A stretch of DNA of 64,000 nt, taken from assembly GCF_039532605.1 (NCBI RefSeq), contig NZ_BAAARY010000004.1, positions 62,001-126,000 of the forward strand, in the 5' to 3' direction. This stretch comes from Pilimelia columellifera (GTDB taxonomy: Bacteria; Actinomycetota; Actinomycetes; Mycobacteriales; Micromonosporaceae). The notes beneath the pieces are model-generated. The model had not been told where the DNA came from and searched no databases. It saw only the letters and a program-made list of their open reading frames with translations. A program made the translations under genes and the position numbers. Numbering within the stretch: the first letter of the stretch is position 1; the number at the start of each line of letters is the position of its first letter. This document shows, piece after piece, positions 60,173 through 64,000 of the stretch.

Positions 60173-60853
60173 GTGAGCGTCGCGCTGCCGCTGTTCCCGC
60201 TGAACACGGTGCTGTTCCCTGGGCTGGTGCTGCCGCTGAACGTCTTCGAGGACCGGTACCGGGCGTTGGTGCGTCATCTCATGGATCTGCCCGACGGCAC
60301 GCCGCGCGAGTTCGGCGTCATCGCCATCCACCGGGGCGAGGAGGTCGCGCCGGCGGCGGGTACCCGGGCCGGCGCGGCGGTGACGCTGCACTCGGTGGGC
60401 TGCGTGGCGTCGCTGCGGCAGGTCACCGAGCGCGAGGACGGTCGTCTTGACATCGTCGCGGTCGGCGGTCGACGGTTCCAGATCACCGGCTTGGAGATCA
60501 CCGACAAGCCCTATCTGGTGGCCGACGCCGAGGCCCTCGCCGACGAGGCCGGGGACGGCGCCGACGAGCTGGCGCCCCGGGTGTTGGCGGCGCTGCGTGG
60601 CTACCTCGCGACGCTGCGGCCGGAGGCGGAGCTGGCCGAACAGCTGCCCGATGACGCCCGGCTGCTGTCGTACCTGGTGGCCGCGACCGCCGAGCTGACC
60701 GTCGCGGACCGGCAGCGGCTGCTGGCCGCGCCGGACGCCGCCACCCGGCTACGGATGGAGTTGGGCCTGCTGCGCCGGGAGACGCAGCTGCTGGCCCGGG
60801 TCCGGGCGGTGCCGCGACCGTTGTCGCACTGGGCGGTCAGCCCGCTGAACTGA
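60173..60853 (+). CDS. LON substrate-binding (LonN) domain protein
   Basis: A 226-aa stand-alone version of the N-terminal domain of Lon protease: LPLFPLNTVLFPGLVLPLNV with FEDRYRALVRHLMDLP, VGCVASLRQVTEREDGRLDI and VGGRRFQITGLEITDKPYLV. There is no ATPase or protease domain, so the role is unknown, perhaps a substrate adaptor. Start is GTG 60173. Confidence 0.88.
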   Translation: MSVALPLFPLNTVLFPGLVLPLNVFEDRYRALVRHLMDLPDGTPREFGVIAIHRGEEVAPAAGTRAGAAVTLHSVGCVASLRQVTEREDGRLDIVAVGGRRFQITGLEITDKPYLVADAEALADEAGDGADELAPRVLAALRGYLATLRPEAELAEQLPDDARLLSYLVAATAELTVADRQRLLAAPDAATRLRMELGLLRRETQLLARVRAVPRPLSHWAVSPLN

Positions 60854-60855
60854 CC

Positions 60856-61542
60856 TCAACGGCGGCGGAACAACCGGGGCCTGAGGCCGGCGCGGCGCTC
60901 GGCGCCGTGTCCGGAACCCTGGTCGGGGTGCGGCCCCGACGCCACCGACGGGTCCGCCGCCGGCCAGGGCGGATCCGGCTCGGGCTCCTCGTGCGGGCGC
61001 AGCGTCTCGTGGCGGGACCAGCCGGCGAGCAGCGTGTAGGCCACCGCCGCCCCCAGGCCCGGGGCGAGCACGTCACCGCCCACCATCGGCAGGAAGCCCC
61101 ACAGCAGGCGCGCGTCCGCGGACCGCAGATCGGCGGGCTTGCCGAACTCGCTGCCCACCGCCGCCGAGTCCAGCAGACGCTCATAGGCGTCCAGACCGAT
61201 CTGACGCCCCAGCCACCAGGCCACCAGGCCCGCGGCGAACGCGCCGACGGTCACCGCCATCAGCTGCGCGGTCCCGCGGCGACGACTGCCGAACGTCCAC
61301 GCCGCCACGGCCGCGAGCGCCCCGAAGCTGAGGCCAAGCAGGACGAACCATCCGTCGGCGGCGATGAACTGCTCCGGCTGGGCCTCAATCAGGACCGCGC
61401 CGTCATCGGTCATCCGCAGCGGGACCGTCGGGGCGAGCAGCCACCACAGCAGCCCCAACGGCAAGCCGCCGGCAGCGACAGCCAGACCCAGCAGCAACGT
61501 CCCCCGGCGTCCGGACCGAGGGGGCGTCTCTTGTTCGGACAA
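60856..61542 (-). CDS. DUF2567-like membrane protein
   Basis: A 228-aa protein with four membrane helices: LLLGLAVAAGGLPLGLLWWL, FVLLGLSFGALAAVAAWTFG, LMAVTVGAFAAGLVAWWLGR and DVLAPGLGAAVAYTLLAGWS. The extracellular LWWLLAPTVPLRMTDDGAVL and the 56-residue loop before the last helix match the actinobacterial DUF2567 pattern as I know it. Function unknown. TTG start at 61542 preceded by GGGAAG. Convergent with the LON-domain gene, 2 bases between. Confidence 0.75.
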   Translation of the reverse strand: MSEQETPPRSGRRGTLLLGLAVAAGGLPLGLLWWLLAPTVPLRMTDDGAVLIEAQPEQFIAADGWFVLLGLSFGALAAVAAWTFGSRRRGTAQLMAVTVGAFAAGLVAWWLGRQIGLDAYERLLDSAAVGSEFGKPADLRSADARLLWGFLPMVGGDVLAPGLGAAVAYTLLAGWSRHETLRPHEEPEPDPPWPAADPSVASGPHPDQGSGHGAERRAGLRPRLFRRR

Positions 61543-61608
61543 TGCGTGCTTCCCCCGTCTGCGAGCCTGAGCCCACAGCTTGCCAGATCGACCGCCGTGC
61601 CGCTCCCG

Positions 61609-64000
61609 TCAGCCGGCTACCGCGCTGGGGCCGAGCAGCGCCTTGAGGTCACCCTTCAGCGCGGTCGTCGGCGACACCCGGTACGGGCGCAGCCGAAGCA
61701 ACGTCGTCCCGGCGGCCCCCACCAGCTTCACATGCACCTCGGCGTTGCCCGGATGGCTGGTGAGCACCTCGTCCAACCGGTCTATTACCGGCGGCGTGCA
61801 GCGCGGCGCGGGCAGCGTGAGCAGCAGCGGCTTCACCTCGTCGGCGGCGGTGATCTCCGGCACTGACAGGTCCATCGCCATCAGCCGGGGCTGATCGTCT
61901 CGCCGGTCGATCCGGCCACGCACGACCACGATGGCGTCCTCGGCGAGGTACTGCCCGACGACCTCGTAGGTGTTGGGGAAGAACAGCACCTCGACGGCCC
62001 CACCGAGGTCCTCCAGGCTGGCCGACGCCCAGGCCCGGCCCTGCTTGGTGATCCGCCGCTGGACCCCGGACAGGATGCCGGCCAGCGCCACCACCGCGCC
62101 GTCCGCCACCGTGCCTTCCTCGTTGAGCGCGGCGATGGGCATGTCGGCGGCGGCGGACAGCACATGCTCCACACCCAACAGCGGGTGGTCCGACACGTAC
62201 AGGCCGAGCATCTCCCGCTCGAACGCCAGCAGCTGGGTCTTGTCCCACTCGTGGGCGGGGATGGTCGGGGTGACGACCATCGCCGCGCCCGGCCCGGCTT
62301 CTGCCGCGTCGCCGAAACCCCCGCCGCCGAACAGGTCGTACTGACCGACGGCCTCGTTCTTCTTGAGGTCCATGAAGGAGTCGACGGCGTCGGCATGGAT
62401 GTCGAGCAACGCCCGCCGCGGGTGTCCCATCGAGTCGAAAGCGCCGGCCTTGATGAGCGACTCCATCGACTTCTTGTTGCAGGCCACCCCGTCGACCTTG
62501 CGCAGGTAGTCGTAGAAGTCGACGTACGCGCCCTTCTCCCGCCGGCACCGGCGGATCGCCTCGACGACGTTGCCGCCGACGTTGCGGATCGCGGCGAGCC
62601 CGAAGCGGATGTCCTCGCCGACGGCGGCGAACCGGGCGTTGGACTCGTTGACGTCCGGCGGCAGCACCTTGATGCCCATCCGGCGGCATTCGGCCAGGTA
62701 GACGGCGGACTTGTCCTTGTCGTCGCCGACGCTGGTGAGCAGGGCGGCCATGTACTCGGCCGGGTAGTTGGCCTTGAGGTACGCCGTCCAGTAGGAGACC
62801 AGGCCGTATCCGGCGGTATGGGCCTTGTTGAAGGCATAGTCCGAGAACGGGACCAGAATGTCCCAGAGGGTCTTGATCGCCGCGTCGGAGTAGCCGTTGT
62901 CCCGCATGCCCTGCGAGAACGGCACGTACTCCTTGTCGAGGATCTCCTTCTTCTTCTTGCCCATCGCGCGGCGTAGCAGGTCGGCGGCGCCGAGCGAGTA
63001 GCCGGCGAGCTGCTGGGCGATCGCCATGACCTGCTCCTGGTACACGATCAACCCGTAGGTGTCGCCCAGGATCTCCGACAGCGGCTCGGCCAGCTCGGGG
63101 TGGATCGGCACGACCGGCTTGCGGCCGTTCTTACGGTCGGCGTAGTCGTTGTGGGCGTTGGCGCCCATCGGGCCTGGCCGGTACAGGGCCAGGACGGCCG
63201 AGATGTCCTCGAAGTTGTCCGGGATCATCGATCGCAGCAGCGACCGCATCGGACCGCCGTCGAGCTGGAACACCCCGAGGGTGTCGCCGCGGGCCAGCAG
63301 CTCGTAGGTGGGCTTGTCGTCGAGGGCCAGCTCTTCGAGGACCAGGTCGATGCCGCGGTTGTCCCGGATGGACTCCAGGCAGTCGTCCATGACCGTGAGG
63401 TTGCGCAGGCCCAGGAAGTCCATCTTGAGCAGGCCGATGTTCTCGCACGCGCCCATGTCCCACTGGGTGATGATCGCGCCGTCCTGCTCCCGCTTGTGGA
63501 TCGGCAGCACGTCCACCAGCGGATCGCGGGACAGGATGACGCCGGCGGCGTGCACACCCCACTGGCGTTTGAGGCCCTCCAGGCCCTTCGCCGTGTCGAC
63601 GATCTTGGCGACCTCGGCGTCGGTGTCGTAGAGGGCGCGGAACTCGGTCGCCTCCGGGTAGCGCGGGTGGTCGGGGTTGAAGATCCCCCCGAGCGGGATG
63701 TCCTTGCCCATCACCGCCGGCGGCATCGCCTTGGTGATCCGGTCCCCCATCGCGAACGGATAACCGAGCACCCGCGCGGCGTCCTTGATCGCGGCCTTCG
63801 CCTTGATCGTGCCGTAGGTGATGATCTGGGCGACCCGCTCCTCGCCGTAGCGCTCGGTCGCGTACCGGATCATGTCGCCGCGTCGACGCTCGTCGAAGTC
63901 CATGTCGATGTCGGGCATGGAGACGCGCTCGGGGTTGAGGAACCGCTCGAACAGCAGACCATGCGGGATCGGGTCCAGCTCGGTGATGCCGAGGGCGTAG
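61609..64000 (-). CDS. dnaE: DNA polymerase III alpha subunit, C-terminal part (cut by window edge)
   Basis: 797 residues open to the right edge. Catalytic acidic motif PDIDMDFDERRRGDMIRYAT is near the fragment start, followed by KMDFLGLRNLTVMDDCLESI, MAIAQQLAGYSLGAADLLRR with AMGKKKKEILDKE, and SDYAFNKAHTAGYGLVSYWT. Tandem HhH region and OB fold (VVALAGILSGVQRRITKQGR) follow. This is DnaE1-type replicative polymerase. Missing: the N-terminal PHP domain and part of the palm, outside the window. Confidence 0.97.
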   Translation of the reverse strand, partial: YALGITELDPIPHGLLFERFLNPERVSMPDIDMDFDERRRGDMIRYATERYGEERVAQIITYGTIKAKAAIKDAARVLGYPFAMGDRITKAMPPAVMGKDIPLGGIFNPDHPRYPEATEFRALYDTDAEVAKIVDTAKGLEGLKRQWGVHAAGVILSRDPLVDVLPIHKREQDGAIITQWDMGACENIGLLKMDFLGLRNLTVMDDCLESIRDNRGIDLVLEELALDDKPTYELLARGDTLGVFQLDGGPMRSLLRSMIPDNFEDISAVLALYRPGPMGANAHNDYADRKNGRKPVVPIHPELAEPLSEILGDTYGLIVYQEQVMAIAQQLAGYSLGAADLLRRAMGKKKKEILDKEYVPFSQGMRDNGYSDAAIKTLWDILVPFSDYAFNKAHTAGYGLVSYWTAYLKANYPAEYMAALLTSVGDDKDKSAVYLAECRRMGIKVLPPDVNESNARFAAVGEDIRFGLAAIRNVGGNVVEAIRRCRREKGAYVDFYDYLRKVDGVACNKKSMESLIKAGAFDSMGHPRRALLDIHADAVDSFMDLKKNEAVGQYDLFGGGGFGDAAEAGPGAAMVVTPTIPAHEWDKTQLLAFEREMLGLYVSDHPLLGVEHVLSAAADMPIAALNEEGTVADGAVVALAGILSGVQRRITKQGRAWASASLEDLGGAVEVLFFPNTYEVVGQYLAEDAIVVVRGRIDRRDDQPRLMAMDLSVPEITAADEVKPLLLTLPAPRCTPPVIDRLDEVLTSHPGNAEVHVKLVGAAGTTLLRLRPYRVSPTTALKGDLKALLGPSAVAG

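Overview
The window is high-GC DNA from the chromosome of an actinomycete. The best family-level guess is Micromonosporaceae or a close relative. This rests on the linked order hisI-trpE-(trp-operon membrane protein)-trpC-trpB-trpA-lgt, a his cluster without trpF nearby (so HisA is probably the bifunctional PriA), a CoaE-GrpB fusion, an AfsR-type regulator, a C-minus S4 ribosomal protein, many GTG starts and apparent leaderless promoters. I see no phage, insertion sequence, CRISPR array or other clear island; this is mostly housekeeping chromosome with a few accessory cassettes. The window cuts two genes: a secreted SH3-domain protein at the left edge and dnaE at the right edge.

Layout. 1-11 kb: truncated SH3 protein, typA, a VOC protein, a TerC-family transporter behind what looks like a yybP-ykoY (manganese) riboswitch, a small phosphatase, an ABM-domain protein, uvrB, coaE-grpB, an unknown small gene and rpsA. 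11-17 kb: methyltransferase, Uma2 nuclease-like protein, cytochrome P450 and polA. 17-22 kb: a complete branched-chain amino-acid-type ABC importer livK-H-M-G-F with a hairpin between livK and livH, then one tRNA with anticodon CAA that lacks a long variable arm. 22-30 kb: SDR, potassium channel, small protein, LuxR-type regulator with a receiver lacking its phosphorylation site, an unknown protein, a secreted CBM-like protein, TauE/SafE transporter, tesB and pyk.

29.8-32.5 kb holds what I consider the most novel cassette: an S66 (MccF-like) peptidase followed by two coupled membrane-protein genes that share short RHIM/amyloid-like motifs of the form [IV]-x-[IV]-G/H-x-x-N. 32.5-39.1 kb is the his/trp/lgt run. 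39.2-41.4 kb is an ABC-2 transporter with a TetR regulator. At 41.4-42.7 kb two overlapping iron-box (IdeR/DmdR-type) operators lie between a DUF2470-like gene and an alternative, Cys-poor ribosomal protein S4. 42.7-46.3 kb encodes a heterodimeric ABC exporter in which all visible lesions fall in the same ATP site. 46.5-54.3 kb carries a TIGR03085-type protein, a divergent MocR-YczE pair, an alpha/beta hydrolase that overlaps yczE tail to tail, a secreted protein with SARP-like repeats in its promoter, and an AfsR-like regulator. 54.4-60.1 kb is the his operon hisD-C-B-(56-aa protein)-H-(106-aa protein)-A-F. The window ends with a LON-domain protein, a DUF2567-like membrane protein and dnaE.

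How it fits together: hisI sits in the trp operon and the his operon supplies the HisA/PriA isomerase that probably also does the TrpF step, so the two amino-acid pathways are genetically linked. hisG, hisE, trpD and trpG are not in the window. All family names come from reading the translated sequences; no search was run.
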